Origin: Edaphobacter dinghuensis
GTDB taxonomy: Bacteria; Acidobacteriota; Terriglobia; Terriglobales; Acidobacteriaceae
NCBI RefSeq assembly: GCF_014640335.1
Contig: NZ_BMGT01000004.1
Location: forward strand, 310,001 to 374,000
Reading direction: 5' to 3'
DNA length: 64,000 bases
In this document: piece by piece, positions 34,777 through 43,658 of the stretch
How the letters are laid out: each line of letters starts with the position of its first letter
Numbering within the stretch: position 1 is the stretch's first letter
Notes under the pieces: model-generated
Database searches by the model: none
What the model saw: the letters and a program-made list of their open reading frames with translations, nothing else
Told to the model about the DNA's origin: nothing
Made by a program: the position numbers and the translations under genes

Positions 34777-36336
34777 ATGAAGTTCCTGAAGAATGCATTT
34801 GCTGTGGCGATAGGCGTATTGACCTTGGGCGCTTTTCCTTGCTCACTCATGGCACAGAATGTCGATGCGTCCATGTTGCTTCATCCGCCGGCTGACAGTT
34901 GGCCCAGCTATCACGGCGATTACACTGGCAGGCGTCACAGCAAGCTGACGCAGATTACTCCCGCGAATGTGAATCAACTGACGCTGGCGTGGGCCTTTCA
35001 GACGGAACGCAGCGGCACTATCAAATCTTCTCCGTTGCTGGTCAATGGAGTGCTGTACTTCACGATTCCCGACAACGTCTGGGCGGTGGATGCACGCTCC
35101 GGCCAGCAACTGTGGCACTACACCTATCCTCCCAATAAGGGCGATCACATCGGCCAGCGCGGCGTAGCGATCTATAAGGATTGGCTCTACTTTGCTACTC
35201 CCGACGCACACCTTGTCTCTTTGAACGCCAAAGACGGAACGGTGCGCTGGATCGTACAAGTGGCCGACGTTGAGAAGGGATACTGGTCGACAGAAGCGCC
35301 GCAGATCGTAGGTAACCATGTGATCGTCGGCGTAGGCGGCGATATGGACAATCTCCAGACCTTCATCCGGGCAGTCGATCCGGAGACGGGCAAGACACAA
35401 TGGCAATTTGATGTAACTGCTCCTGCAGGTACGCCGAATACCGCTACCGGTGGCACGACATGGATGTCCGGAAGCTACGATCCGGAGTTGAATCTCATCT
35501 ATTGGGGAACAGGCAACCCGACGCCGGTTCTTACCGGCTCGACGCGACCCGGCGATAACCTCTACACCTGCAGCATCGTCGCTTTGAATCCTGATACCGG
35601 CAAGCTTGTGTGGGCGTTCCAGCCCTCGCCGCACGACACCCACGATTGGGATGCCGTCGAAATACCCGTGCTGGTGGACGGAACCTTTCACGGCCAGAAG
35701 CGAAAGATGCTGATGCAGGCCTCTCGCAACGGCTACTTCTTTGTGTTGGATCGAACCAACGGTAAGAACCTGCTGACAGTTCCCTTTGGGCCAGTGAACT
35801 GGGCGTCGAAGATAGACGAGACTGGCCGCCCCATTCCCAATCCCAAGAAGGAGCCCTCCCCGGACGGTGTTCTGATTGCGCCTGATGAAGGTGGATTGAC
35901 CAACTTCCGTTCACCCAGCTTCGATCCGAAGACTGGCTTGTTCCTCGTGGACGCGCACCCAAGCTGGAGCCTCTACTTCGCCAAACCCGCGGACGGCACC
36001 TACGGATGGGCCGGTGCGGACTACGGCCTGTGGGGCAAAGGTGTCCTCGAGGCGATTGACTACCAAACCGGAAAAATTCGCTGGAGCCATGAACTTGGCC
36101 CTGGCGGAGCAGGTGCGGGAGTTTTGACGACAGATTCCGGCCTCACCTTCACCGGCGATGCTCATGGAAACTTCCTCGCACTCGATACAGCTACCGGGAA
36201 GACGTTATGGCATGCGGGAGCTGGAGCTTATATCGCCAGCTCTCCGATCACCTACAAGCTCGATGGCGATCAATATGTTCTGACCAGCGGCGGCGGAGTT
36301 CTCTTTGCCTGGAAGCTTCCGAGCGCTAGCCGCTAA
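34777..36336 (+). CDS. PQQ-dependent alcohol dehydrogenase, lanthanide-type DxD motif
   Basis: Secreted quinoprotein, 519 residues, with a signal peptide (about 1-26) and an eight-bladed tryptophan-docking propeller (LYFATPDAHLVSLNAKDG, IRAVDPETGKTQWQFD, IVALNPDTGKLVWAFQ). The metal/PQQ site shows GTGNP and, 43 residues later, the pair in HDTHDWDAVE. The spacing equals N256...D299-x-D301 of XoxF, and the second Asp is the residue that distinguishes lanthanide-dependent from calcium-dependent enzymes. The vicinal Cys-Cys of methanol dehydrogenases is not seen, so methanol is not the likely substrate. Electrons should pass to the adjacent triheme cytochrome. Confidence 0.9.
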   Translation: MKFLKNAFAVAIGVLTLGAFPCSLMAQNVDASMLLHPPADSWPSYHGDYTGRRHSKLTQITPANVNQLTLAWAFQTERSGTIKSSPLLVNGVLYFTIPDNVWAVDARSGQQLWHYTYPPNKGDHIGQRGVAIYKDWLYFATPDAHLVSLNAKDGTVRWIVQVADVEKGYWSTEAPQIVGNHVIVGVGGDMDNLQTFIRAVDPETGKTQWQFDVTAPAGTPNTATGGTTWMSGSYDPELNLIYWGTGNPTPVLTGSTRPGDNLYTCSIVALNPDTGKLVWAFQPSPHDTHDWDAVEIPVLVDGTFHGQKRKMLMQASRNGYFFVLDRTNGKNLLTVPFGPVNWASKIDETGRPIPNPKKEPSPDGVLIAPDEGGLTNFRSPSFDPKTGLFLVDAHPSWSLYFAKPADGTYGWAGADYGLWGKGVLEAIDYQTGKIRWSHELGPGGAGAGVLTTDSGLTFTGDAHGNFLALDTATGKTLWHAGAGAYIASSPITYKLDGDQYVLTSGGGVLFAWKLPSASR

Positions 36337-36399
36337 CAAAAATGCGGAACTCTGCTGAGATGGATTAGCGTATCTTCGCGTATCTTCGCTCCACAACCG

Positions 36400-36447
36400 C
36401 ACAACCGCAAAGAGGTGTCCATATATGGACACCTCTTTGCGGTTGTG
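36400..36447. promoter_or_regulatory. Perfect 48-bp palindrome, probable activator site of the efflux operon
   Basis: Two 24-base arms meet without spacer at 36423/36424; the core reads GTGTCCATATATGGACAC. It lies 64 bases past the PQQ dehydrogenase stop and its centre is about 104 bases upstream of the predicted sigma-54 start at 36528, the normal distance for an NtrC-type activator site. There is no T tract, so a simple terminator is less likely. Just to the left CGTATCTTCG occurs twice in tandem (36369-36388). Confidence 0.65.
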
Positions 36448-36500
36448 GACAGTCGAGCTTGGGTTAGTTGTCTCAAGTGCCTGAAAATAATTGAGATTGA

Positions 36501-36517
36501 TTGGCCTTCCATGTGCA
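36501..36517 (+). promoter_or_regulatory. Sigma-54 (-24/-12) promoter of the efflux operon
   Basis: TTGGCCTTCCATGTGCA keeps the TTGGC and TGCA elements of the RpoN consensus with exactly 10 bases between GG and GC. The predicted start is near 36528, only about five bases before the adaptor ATG at 36533, which itself has no SD. The transcript may therefore be nearly leaderless. Confidence 0.55.
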
Positions 36518-36532
36518 ATTCTGTCATGCGTC

Positions 36533-37792
36533 ATGGATATCTCCAGACCTGATATCAAGCAGAAGAGGTTGCGCAGGCAGTGGGTTACTGCCGCATGCGT
36601 AGTGTTAGTGGTGGGTGCTGCTGCGTTCTTTGTAACGCGGCTGAAGCCGGCTGCTCCCGAGGTAGAACGTGCGACGGTCTGGACGGACACCGTGAAGCGC
36701 GGGCCGTTGCTGCGACAGGTCCGTGGTCCGGGAACGCTGGTCCCTCGCGAAGACAAGATTCGTTTGATTCCCGCCGAGACCGAAGCCACCGTGGTCCGGA
36801 TTCGCGTGCTGCCTGGAGCCAAGGTGCAGCCGGACACCGTGCTGATGGATCTGGTGGATCCAACCCTGCAGCAGGAGCTGCTCGATGCGCAATTGCAGTT
36901 GAAGGGCGCAGAGGCGGACTACATCAACACGCGGGCAAAGGTAGAGAGCGACCTGATGGATCAGAAAGCCGCAGGCGCTACCGTGAATGCGGACTATAGC
37001 CAGGCGCAGTTGCAGGCGAAGACAGATAAGTCGCTCTATGACCTGGGAGTGATCAGCGGATTGACGTATAGCGCGTCGAAGGGCAAGGCCGATGAGTTGG
37101 TGACGCGCAACGATCTGGAGAAGCAGCGTCTGACGCTGAATGAGAAGGCAATCGAGACGCAGCTCTCCGTGCAGCAGACGAAGGTCGATCAGGCAAAGGC
37201 GCTGCTGGCATTGAAGCAAAAGCAGCTCGATGCGCTGAGCGTTCGTGCTGGAATTAGCGGCGTGCTGGTCGAGCTCGATCATCAGGTGGGTGAGCACGTG
37301 ACGGCAGGGACAACGCTGGCCAAGGTGGTACAACCCGACCAGCTCAAGGCCAGCCTGAAGATCGCCGAGACCCAGGCACGCGATATTCAAATCGGGCAGC
37401 CCGCGGAGATCGACACGCACAACGGGGTGATTGATGGCACCGTGATGCGAATCGATCCGGCGGTATTGAACGGAACTGTGACAGTGGACGTAGAACTGGC
37501 TGGTGCTCTGCCGCAAGGAGCGAGACCGGACCTGAGCGTCGATGGAACCATCGATCTGGAGAGGATGAAGGACGTGCTTTATGTTGGCCGGCCGGCGTTC
37601 GGAAACGAGAACAGCACCATCAGCCTCTTCAAACTGAGCGCTGACGGAAAGACAGCGGTACAGGTCCCGGTCAAGGTAGGTCGCGCTTCGGTGAACAGTA
37701 TTCAGGTGATTGAAGGATTGCAGGCAGGGGATACGGTCATCCTCTCGGACATGAGCCGCTGGGATGGTACGGATCGAATTCGGCTGGACTGA
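36533..37792 (+). CDS. HlyD/MacA-type periplasmic adaptor protein
   Basis: Membrane-fusion subunit of a tripartite pump, 419 residues. One N-terminal membrane anchor (about 18-37, VTAACVVLVVGAAAFFV) is followed by a beta/lipoyl segment (GPGTLVPREDKIRLIPAETE), a long coiled-coil hairpin (about 100-235, rich in Leu, Gln and Lys) and the second lipoyl half GISGVLVELDHQVGEHVTAG. A membrane-proximal domain ends the protein (VIEGLQAGDTVILSDMSRWDG). It should bridge the inner-membrane ABC permease and the TolC-type channel encoded downstream. It is the first gene of the operon. Confidence 0.9.
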   Translation: MDISRPDIKQKRLRRQWVTAACVVLVVGAAAFFVTRLKPAAPEVERATVWTDTVKRGPLLRQVRGPGTLVPREDKIRLIPAETEATVVRIRVLPGAKVQPDTVLMDLVDPTLQQELLDAQLQLKGAEADYINTRAKVESDLMDQKAAGATVNADYSQAQLQAKTDKSLYDLGVISGLTYSASKGKADELVTRNDLEKQRLTLNEKAIETQLSVQQTKVDQAKALLALKQKQLDALSVRAGISGVLVELDHQVGEHVTAGTTLAKVVQPDQLKASLKIAETQARDIQIGQPAEIDTHNGVIDGTVMRIDPAVLNGTVTVDVELAGALPQGARPDLSVDGTIDLERMKDVLYVGRPAFGNENSTISLFKLSADGKTAVQVPVKVGRASVNSIQVIEGLQAGDTVILSDMSRWDGTDRIRLD

Positions 37793-37814
37793 TTTCTGAA
37801 ATAGGAGAGATGGA

Positions 37815-38531
37815 ATGGCGGAAAACATTATCGAGATCGAGGATTTGACGAAGGTTTTTTATACCGATGAGATCGAGACGCATGCGCTCTCCGGTGTCCA
37901 CCTGAACATCAACCGTGGAGAGTATGTGGCGATGTCGGGCCCATCCGGTTGCGGAAAATCTACGCTGCTCTCCATCATCGGGCTGCTGGACACACCGACC
38001 AGTGGGCGGTACACGCTGAACGGAAAAGAAGTCGCGAATTTAAATTTCGCCGACCGTTCGCGCATTCGAAATCAGGAGATAGGGTTCATCTTTCAGAGCT
38101 TCAATCTGATCGGTGATCTCACGGTTGCGGAGAATGTCGAACTGCCGCTGACGTATCGGGCAGGAATGCCCGCTGCCGAACGAAAGCGGCGGGTGCAGGA
38201 ATCTTTGGAGCGTGTCCATATGGCGCACCGCATGCGGCACTATCCGGCACAACTCTCCGGCGGCCAGCAGCAAAGAGTCGCTGTGGCACGTGCGCTGGCT
38301 GGCTCCCCTTCGATCCTTCTTGCCGACGAGCCAACGGGAAATCTCGACTCGAAGAACGGCGAAGCAGTGATGAAGCTGTTGCAGGAGTTGCACGAAGAGG
38401 GTGCGACGATCTGCATGGTGACGCACGATCCGCGGTTCGCTGCTCACGCGGAGCGGCAGATTCATCTGTTCGACGGCAAGGTAGTGGCCGAGGGAGAACT
38501 TAATCGGCTCTTGGCGGAGATACAAGCGTAG
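37815..38531 (+). CDS. ABC transporter ATPase (MacB/LolD type)
   Basis: 238 residues. Walker A GPSGCGKST (about 43), Q-loop FQSFN, signature LSGGQQQRVAVARAL (about 143), Walker [13 protein letters not shown] (about 165) and the H-loop histidine in MVTHD. It is of the MacB/LolD type that powers FtsX-fold permeases, which transmit force instead of moving substrate through a membrane channel. It lies 22 bases after the adaptor and 13 before the permease gene. Confidence 0.94.
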   Translation: MAENIIEIEDLTKVFYTDEIETHALSGVHLNINRGEYVAMSGPSGCGKSTLLSIIGLLDTPTSGRYTLNGKEVANLNFADRSRIRNQEIGFIFQSFNLIGDLTVAENVELPLTYRAGMPAAERKRRVQESLERVHMAHRMRHYPAQLSGGQQQRVAVARALAGSPSILLADEPTGNLDSKNGEAVMKLLQELHEEGATICMVTHDPRFAAHAERQIHLFDGKVVAEGELNRLLAEIQA

Positions 38532-38544
38532 CGCAGGAGGGCAA

Positions 38545-40947
38545 ATGAGCCAATGGATGCAGGATGTGCGATATGCGCTGCGCCAACTGCGCCGATCGCC
38601 GGGATTCGCGCTGACATCGGTATTGATGCTGGCTCTGGGAATTGGCGCGACGACGGCGATGTACAGCGTCGTGAGCGAAGTATTGTTGCAGCCGCTGCCA
38701 TATCCCGATCAGGGACGGCTGGTAGGAGTCGCATTTACGTTCCCGCAGGAAGAGCCGAATGCGGAACAGACTGGCCAGACGGCGGACTTTTTACTGGCAC
38801 ACAGCAAGAGCTTCGCCAGTATGGGCGTGGCAGACGATAGCGCGCTGGGTGCGAACTTTTCGCTTGGCAACGGCAAGCCGCGATCTATCCGCTCGCTGCG
38901 CGTGTCCTCTGGATATCTGCCCACGCTGGGAGTGGCCCCCATGCTGGGGCGATGGTTCACGCGGGAAGAAGACCAGCTGGGAGGCGCGCCGCTCGCGGTG
39001 TTGAGTTACGGACTCTGGAAGACCGCGCTGAATTCTGATGCGAATGCGGTGGGGCGCACGGTCGAGGTCAATGGCGATGTGTACACCGTGATAGGAGTGA
39101 TGCCCGAGTCATTTGTCACGGCAGAGTCGCCGGACCTTTGGCAGCCGTTGCGGCTGGGGCCGGCAGTCGCAGGATACGATGGCACCAACTTCATGATGGT
39201 GGCCCGGTTGAAACCCGGTATATCGCTGGAGCAGGCGCAGGCAGAGTTGAAGACGCTGACCCCGGTGATCTATGAGCAATATCCGTACTTCTGGCATTGG
39301 TATCCGAAGGGACACGCGCTGCTGGAGCAACATGTGTGGCCCTTGCGGGATATCGTCGTCAGCGGCGCGCGGACGAGTCTGTTGAGCCTGATGGCTGCCG
39401 TGGTGATGGTGCTGCTGGTAGCGTGCCTGAACCTGGCGGGATTGATGACTGCGCGAGCGTTTGGGCGGCAACGCGAAGTAGCTGTGCGGATGGCGCTGGG
39501 AGCGTCGCGTGGGAACGTCACTCGGCTGCTGATGATAGAGAGCTTATTGGTGGCGATTGCGGGGTCCGCTGGAGCTGTAGGTATGGCGCGTGGCCTCAGG
39601 ATGTTGATGCATGTCATCTCGCCAATCGCGCTACCACGTTTGAATCCGGGCGCTACAACAACGATCGGTATCTGGGGAATGCTGTGGTTTGCCCTGGCGG
39701 TGGGATGCGGGACGGCGCTGGTGTTTGGGTTACTGCCTGCGATGGGATTGTTGCGCCATGATGTGACGGGGTCGCTGGGAGGCGGCCATGCATCGGGCAC
39801 CCCGGTATCCACGCACAAGACCGGAAGACTGCTGATGATTGGGCAGGTGGCGTTGGCAACGATGCTGCTCTCCGCCGGAGCCTTGCTGCTAGGGAGTTTT
39901 CTCAACATGCGCTCGATTCCAACAGGTGTCGTGGCGAAGCGGCTGGACGTGTTGCAGGTATACCTGAAGGGCGACAAGTATGCGAGCACGTTGCCGACTG
40001 CGCAGTTCATTGGCCGCGTTGAAGATGGTCTGCGAAAGATTCCAGGAGTCGCGCAGGTGGGGGCAGTCAACGGGCTGCCTTTGGATAGCGGATTGAACAA
40101 CGACGGCTGGCCGGTGAAAGGAGGCAAGGAGCTGAGCCGCAACATTGATATCAGATTTGTGACGCCCGGGTTCTTTCACGCCGTAGGAACGCCGCTGTTG
40201 ACAGGGCGGGATGTGACGATGGGCGACCGCGCGAATGGCGCTCCGGTAGCGCTGGTGAATGAGGCAATGGCGCAGTTGTGGTGGCATGGTCAGTCGCCGA
40301 TTGGCGAATATGTGGTCAGGGAAGACGGCCAGCCGCGAGAGATTGTAGGCGTGGTTGCTGATTCGCATGACCGGGCGCTCGCTGGTCCGATCCGGCCGAC
40401 GATGTATGAGCCGTTTGCGCAGGTGGATGACGCGACCATGAAGGCGATCAACGGTTGGTTCCCAACCTCGTTTGTGATTCGCGTAGCGGGAGATATGCCG
40501 ATTGCTACAGACGTAGCGCATGCTCTGCATGATGCCGATCCCGAGGTGCCGGTAGGCAAGTTCGCCAAGATGCAGAGCTTTGTGGACAAGGAAGTGGCAG
40601 CCCCGCGGTTCTTCTCGTGGATGGCAGGCGGCTTCGCAGGTTTTGCGCTGCTATTGACGATGGTGGGACTGTTCGGCCTGCTGAGTTATCAGGTGGGTAT
40701 GCGGACACGGGAGATCGGCGTTCGTATGGCTGTGGGCGCGGGACGCGGGTTGATTCTCCTGCTGGTCTTGCGGCGCGGCATTACGTTGACGCTGATTGGT
40801 TTGGGCATAGGGGCTTTGGGAAGTCTGGCACTACGTCGCGTTGTGGTCAGCGTGCTTATCGATACAGTCATACGCGGGGCAGAGATCTCGGCGGTGTGCT
40901 GGCGAGCGGGACGTTGGCCATTGGCTGTGCAGCGGCGGCCCTGTTGA
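38545..40947 (+). CDS. ADOP/MacB-family FtsX permease, frameshifted near the 3' end
   Basis: 800 residues in the open frame. The start MSQWMQDVRYALRQLRRSPG, then a first transmembrane helix (LTSVLMLALGIGATTAMYSV), is characteristic of acidobacterial duplicated orphan permeases. A MacB-like periplasmic domain and an FtsX repeat (about 270-400) follow, then a second periplasmic domain and a second FtsX repeat. At about 40876-40879 (a GGGG run) homology passes to another frame, which reads GTLAIGCAAAALLIAALLAS and ASYLPARRAASIEPTQALRAE (in pieces: SYLPARRAA, SIEPTQALRAE) and ends at 41027. Restoring one base rebuilds the last helix. It is either a recent loss of function or a sequence error. Confidence 0.82.
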   Translation: MSQWMQDVRYALRQLRRSPGFALTSVLMLALGIGATTAMYSVVSEVLLQPLPYPDQGRLVGVAFTFPQEEPNAEQTGQTADFLLAHSKSFASMGVADDSALGANFSLGNGKPRSIRSLRVSSGYLPTLGVAPMLGRWFTREEDQLGGAPLAVLSYGLWKTALNSDANAVGRTVEVNGDVYTVIGVMPESFVTAESPDLWQPLRLGPAVAGYDGTNFMMVARLKPGISLEQAQAELKTLTPVIYEQYPYFWHWYPKGHALLEQHVWPLRDIVVSGARTSLLSLMAAVVMVLLVACLNLAGLMTARAFGRQREVAVRMALGASRGNVTRLLMIESLLVAIAGSAGAVGMARGLRMLMHVISPIALPRLNPGATTTIGIWGMLWFALAVGCGTALVFGLLPAMGLLRHDVTGSLGGGHASGTPVSTHKTGRLLMIGQVALATMLLSAGALLLGSFLNMRSIPTGVVAKRLDVLQVYLKGDKYASTLPTAQFIGRVEDGLRKIPGVAQVGAVNGLPLDSGLNNDGWPVKGGKELSRNIDIRFVTPGFFHAVGTPLLTGRDVTMGDRANGAPVALVNEAMAQLWWHGQSPIGEYVVREDGQPREIVGVVADSHDRALAGPIRPTMYEPFAQVDDATMKAINGWFPTSFVIRVAGDMPIATDVAHALHDADPEVPVGKFAKMQSFVDKEVAAPRFFSWMAGGFAGFALLLTMVGLFGLLSYQVGMRTREIGVRMAVGAGRGLILLLVLRRGITLTLIGLGIGALGSLALRRVVVSVLIDTVIRGAEISAVCWRAGRWPLAVQRRPC

Positions 40948-41061
40948 TCGCGGCACTGCTGGCGAGTTATTTGCCTGCACGAAGGGCAGCTTCGATTGAG
41001 CCGACACAGGCCTTGCGGGCGGAATAGGCTGATAAGAGCTTTCAAAGATGGAGACAGGACG

Positions 41062-41766
41062 ATGATTGAGCTGAATCAACTGGAGCGCAGTTATAAAACA
41101 GGGCATACCGAGACATGGGTGTTAAGGCGAATCAAGTTGTCGATTCGCGAAGGAGAATTTGTAACCATCATGGGGCCATCGGGTGCAGGGAAATCATCGC
41201 TGCTGAATGTGCTCGCCATGCTGGATGACCAGTGGCGTGGCGAATTTGCGTTTAGCGGAATCGAGGTTCAGTCTCTGAACCGCAAGCAGCGAGCGGAACT
41301 GGCCAGGCAAAAGATTGGGATGGTCTTTCAGAGCTACCACCTACTGGATGACCTTACCGTGGCAGAGAATATTGACCTTCCCTTGTCGTACAAAAATATC
41401 CCCAGGTCAGAACGCCAGGCATTAGTTGCGGACACGCTCGATCGCTTCAATATTGTTGGCAAGAAAGACCTGTATCCAAGCCAGCTTTCCGGTGGACAGC
41501 AACAGTTAGTTGGCATCGCACGCGCAGTCATCCATCGGCCTTCGTTGTTGCTTGCCGATGAGCCGACAGGCAACCTGCAATCTGCGCAGGCAAAGGAGAT
41601 TATGGAGTTGTTTCGACAGTTGAACGAAGAGGGCGCGACCATTGTGCAGGTAACGCACTCGGACGTGAACGCGCGCTATGGGACGCGAACCATTGAGTTG
41701 CGCGATGGATGGATCTCCTCGGATAGCGCAGAGGTTGGCGCAGGCAAGCAAGAGGTGCAGCTGTGA
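41062..41766 (+). CDS. Second ABC transporter ATPase (MacB/LolD type)
   Basis: 234 residues from the ATG at 41062 ([14 protein letters not shown]). Walker [10 protein letters not shown], signature [15 protein letters not shown] and Walker [13 protein letters not shown] are present. The signature lacks the usual Arg after QQQ, and the Walker B region ends NLQ where its partner has NLD, so it differs from the first ATPase at functional positions. It lies 35 bases after the restored end of the permease. Two unlike ATPases with one permease suggest a heterodimeric motor or loss of a second permease. Confidence 0.92.
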   Translation: MIELNQLERSYKTGHTETWVLRRIKLSIREGEFVTIMGPSGAGKSSLLNVLAMLDDQWRGEFAFSGIEVQSLNRKQRAELARQKIGMVFQSYHLLDDLTVAENIDLPLSYKNIPRSERQALVADTLDRFNIVGKKDLYPSQLSGGQQQLVGIARAVIHRPSLLLADEPTGNLQSAQAKEIMELFRQLNEEGATIVQVTHSDVNARYGTRTIELRDGWISSDSAEVGAGKQEVQL

Positions 41767-43643
41767 AGATGTCTACCTTCTTGTTCGCATGTGCAGCGAC
41801 AGCGGTATTTGCGGCTTCCATATTGCAGGCGCAGGATGCTCCTCAACCCGCTCTACGATTGGATATACCTCACTCCGATAATCCGTTTAATGCGTATCAT
41901 GCGACGTTAGCGCCATCACCGAATCTGGCAAACTCGGCAAGGCTCGATACCCTCATTCATAATGGCGTGCTGGATTTAAGTTTGAAGGACGCAATTGAGC
42001 TGGCTCTCGAGAATAACCTCGATCTTGCGATTGCAAGATATAACATTCCGATTGCTGAGGCAGATATTCTGCGAACACGGGCTGGAGGATCATTCCGCGG
42101 GGTAAACACAGGTGTTGTTCAAAACACGCCGGGTGGCGGAGTTGGCGGCTTCGGATCTGGATCGAATGGCGCTGGCGCGGGCGGAACGTCGGGCGGAGCA
42201 GGCGGTGCAGGTTCGGGCGCATCCGGACTGGTTCAATCGACACTTGGTGCTGGAACGAACGTCTCGTCATACGACCCGATGCTCACAGGATCGTTGAACA
42301 ATGAGCACTACACCCAGCCATTATCCAATACCTCCATCTATGGCATCCAGACTCTGCAAGAGAACACGACCAACGGCAACATCGGGTACTCCCAGGCATT
42401 TCCAACGGGCACAACGTTGTCTGCGATCTTCGACAATAGTCGGGGTGCGACAAATAGTCCGAATAGTTTTCTGAATCCTACTCTGAATTCGTACTACCAC
42501 GTTGCGCTACAACAACAGTTGCTGGCAGGATTCGGCTTTGGGCCGAATCTTCGATATCTGCGGATTGCGAAAAACAACCAGAAGATTTCTGATGCAGCCT
42601 TCAAATTGCAGGTGGTGACAACGATCACGCAGATCGAAAATATGTATTGGGATCTTGTTGCCGCGTATGAAGATGAACAGGTAAAGACACAGTCATTGGA
42701 GTTCGCGCAGCGGACACTGGACATTGGCCGCAAGCAGCTCGTGCTCCAGGCAATTCCTGCAATGGAAGTAATGAAGGACGAGGGCGAAGTTGCCAACTGC
42801 GAGCAGGATCTTACGATTGCGAAATCAACGCTCCAATTTCAAGAACTGCTAATCAAAAATGCACTAACGAAAAATTTGGATGACCCGGTTCTGGAAGCGA
42901 TGCCTGTGCATCCTACTGACTCGAGTGCGATACAGCCTGATACGACAACCGGATCGACAGAAGATAGCACCGCGCTGGCTCTTCGTGACCGCATCGAATT
43001 GAAAGAGTCAGACATTGATCTTCAAAATCGAAACATAAGTCGAGATGCGGCTCGAAACGCTCTGCTGCCAACGGTCTCACTGATGGCGTACTACGGTGGC
43101 ACCGGCCTGGCCGGTCCTCCTAATCCAGCATCCAATATTACTTCCACAGCCGAGACAAGCTGGGGTGGCGCAGTGCAGCACGCATTCAACAACACGGCTC
43201 CCGACTACTATGTGGGCGTATCGGTAAATATTCCGATACGCAATCGCGTGGCGAAATCGGATCAGTACCGCGCAGAGCTTGAGATGGGGCAGGCTCAACT
43301 TCGACTACAGCAGTTGAGAAAACAGATCCGCATCGAGGTGCGTAATGCACAGTACGCGCTGGAGCAGAGCAAGGCGCGTGTTGAATTTGCTACGAAGGCG
43401 CGCGACCTTGCGAAGAAAACCTTCGACATTACAGCGAAGGAGCAAGAGCTTGGCGCGGGATCGAGCTATCAGACACTAACTGCCCGGCACGATCTGGCCG
43501 AAGCGCAGTCCACGCTGGTGGCAGCGATGACGGCATATCAGAAGTCCAAGATTGAATTAGGGCGTTCTATAGGTTCGACGTTGGAGGATAACCAGATTTC
43601 GATAGAATCAGCGAGGACGGGCGTAGTCCCGGGCGAGCAGTAA
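41763..43643 (+). CDS. TolC-family outer-membrane efflux channel
   Basis: 626 residues. It starts at a GTG overlapping the previous stop (GTGA), with SD GAGGTG; an ATG at 41769 is an alternative. Signal peptide to about residue 23. LSLKDAIELALENNLDLAIA (about 73-92) and a second ALRDRIELKESDIDLQNRNI (about 402-421) are the paired OEP helices. A Gly/Ser-rich insertion (about 120-160) interrupts the first half, as in other acidobacterial family members. The C-terminal coiled coils (about 500-600) build the periplasmic tunnel. It completes the pump with the adaptor and ABC parts. Confidence 0.9.
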   Translation: MKMSTFLFACAATAVFAASILQAQDAPQPALRLDIPHSDNPFNAYHATLAPSPNLANSARLDTLIHNGVLDLSLKDAIELALENNLDLAIARYNIPIAEADILRTRAGGSFRGVNTGVVQNTPGGGVGGFGSGSNGAGAGGTSGGAGGAGSGASGLVQSTLGAGTNVSSYDPMLTGSLNNEHYTQPLSNTSIYGIQTLQENTTNGNIGYSQAFPTGTTLSAIFDNSRGATNSPNSFLNPTLNSYYHVALQQQLLAGFGFGPNLRYLRIAKNNQKISDAAFKLQVVTTITQIENMYWDLVAAYEDEQVKTQSLEFAQRTLDIGRKQLVLQAIPAMEVMKDEGEVANCEQDLTIAKSTLQFQELLIKNALTKNLDDPVLEAMPVHPTDSSAIQPDTTTGSTEDSTALALRDRIELKESDIDLQNRNISRDAARNALLPTVSLMAYYGGTGLAGPPNPASNITSTAETSWGGAVQHAFNNTAPDYYVGVSVNIPIRNRVAKSDQYRAELEMGQAQLRLQQLRKQIRIEVRNAQYALEQSKARVEFATKARDLAKKTFDITAKEQELGAGSSYQTLTARHDLAEAQSTLVAAMTAYQKSKIELGRSIGSTLEDNQISIESARTGVVPGEQ

Positions 43644-43658
43644 CGGGAGAACGCTGGT

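Noticed and set aside
36605-37828. A 407-codon minus-strand frame opposite the adaptor gene
   Set aside because: The plus-strand HlyD-type protein fits its family throughout. The antisense product is a Leu/Arg/His-rich shadow.
40863-40880. Programmed ribosomal frameshift in the permease gene
   Set aside because: No X-XXY-YYZ slippery heptamer or downstream structure is apparent at the shift. A one-base loss in the G run explains it more simply.
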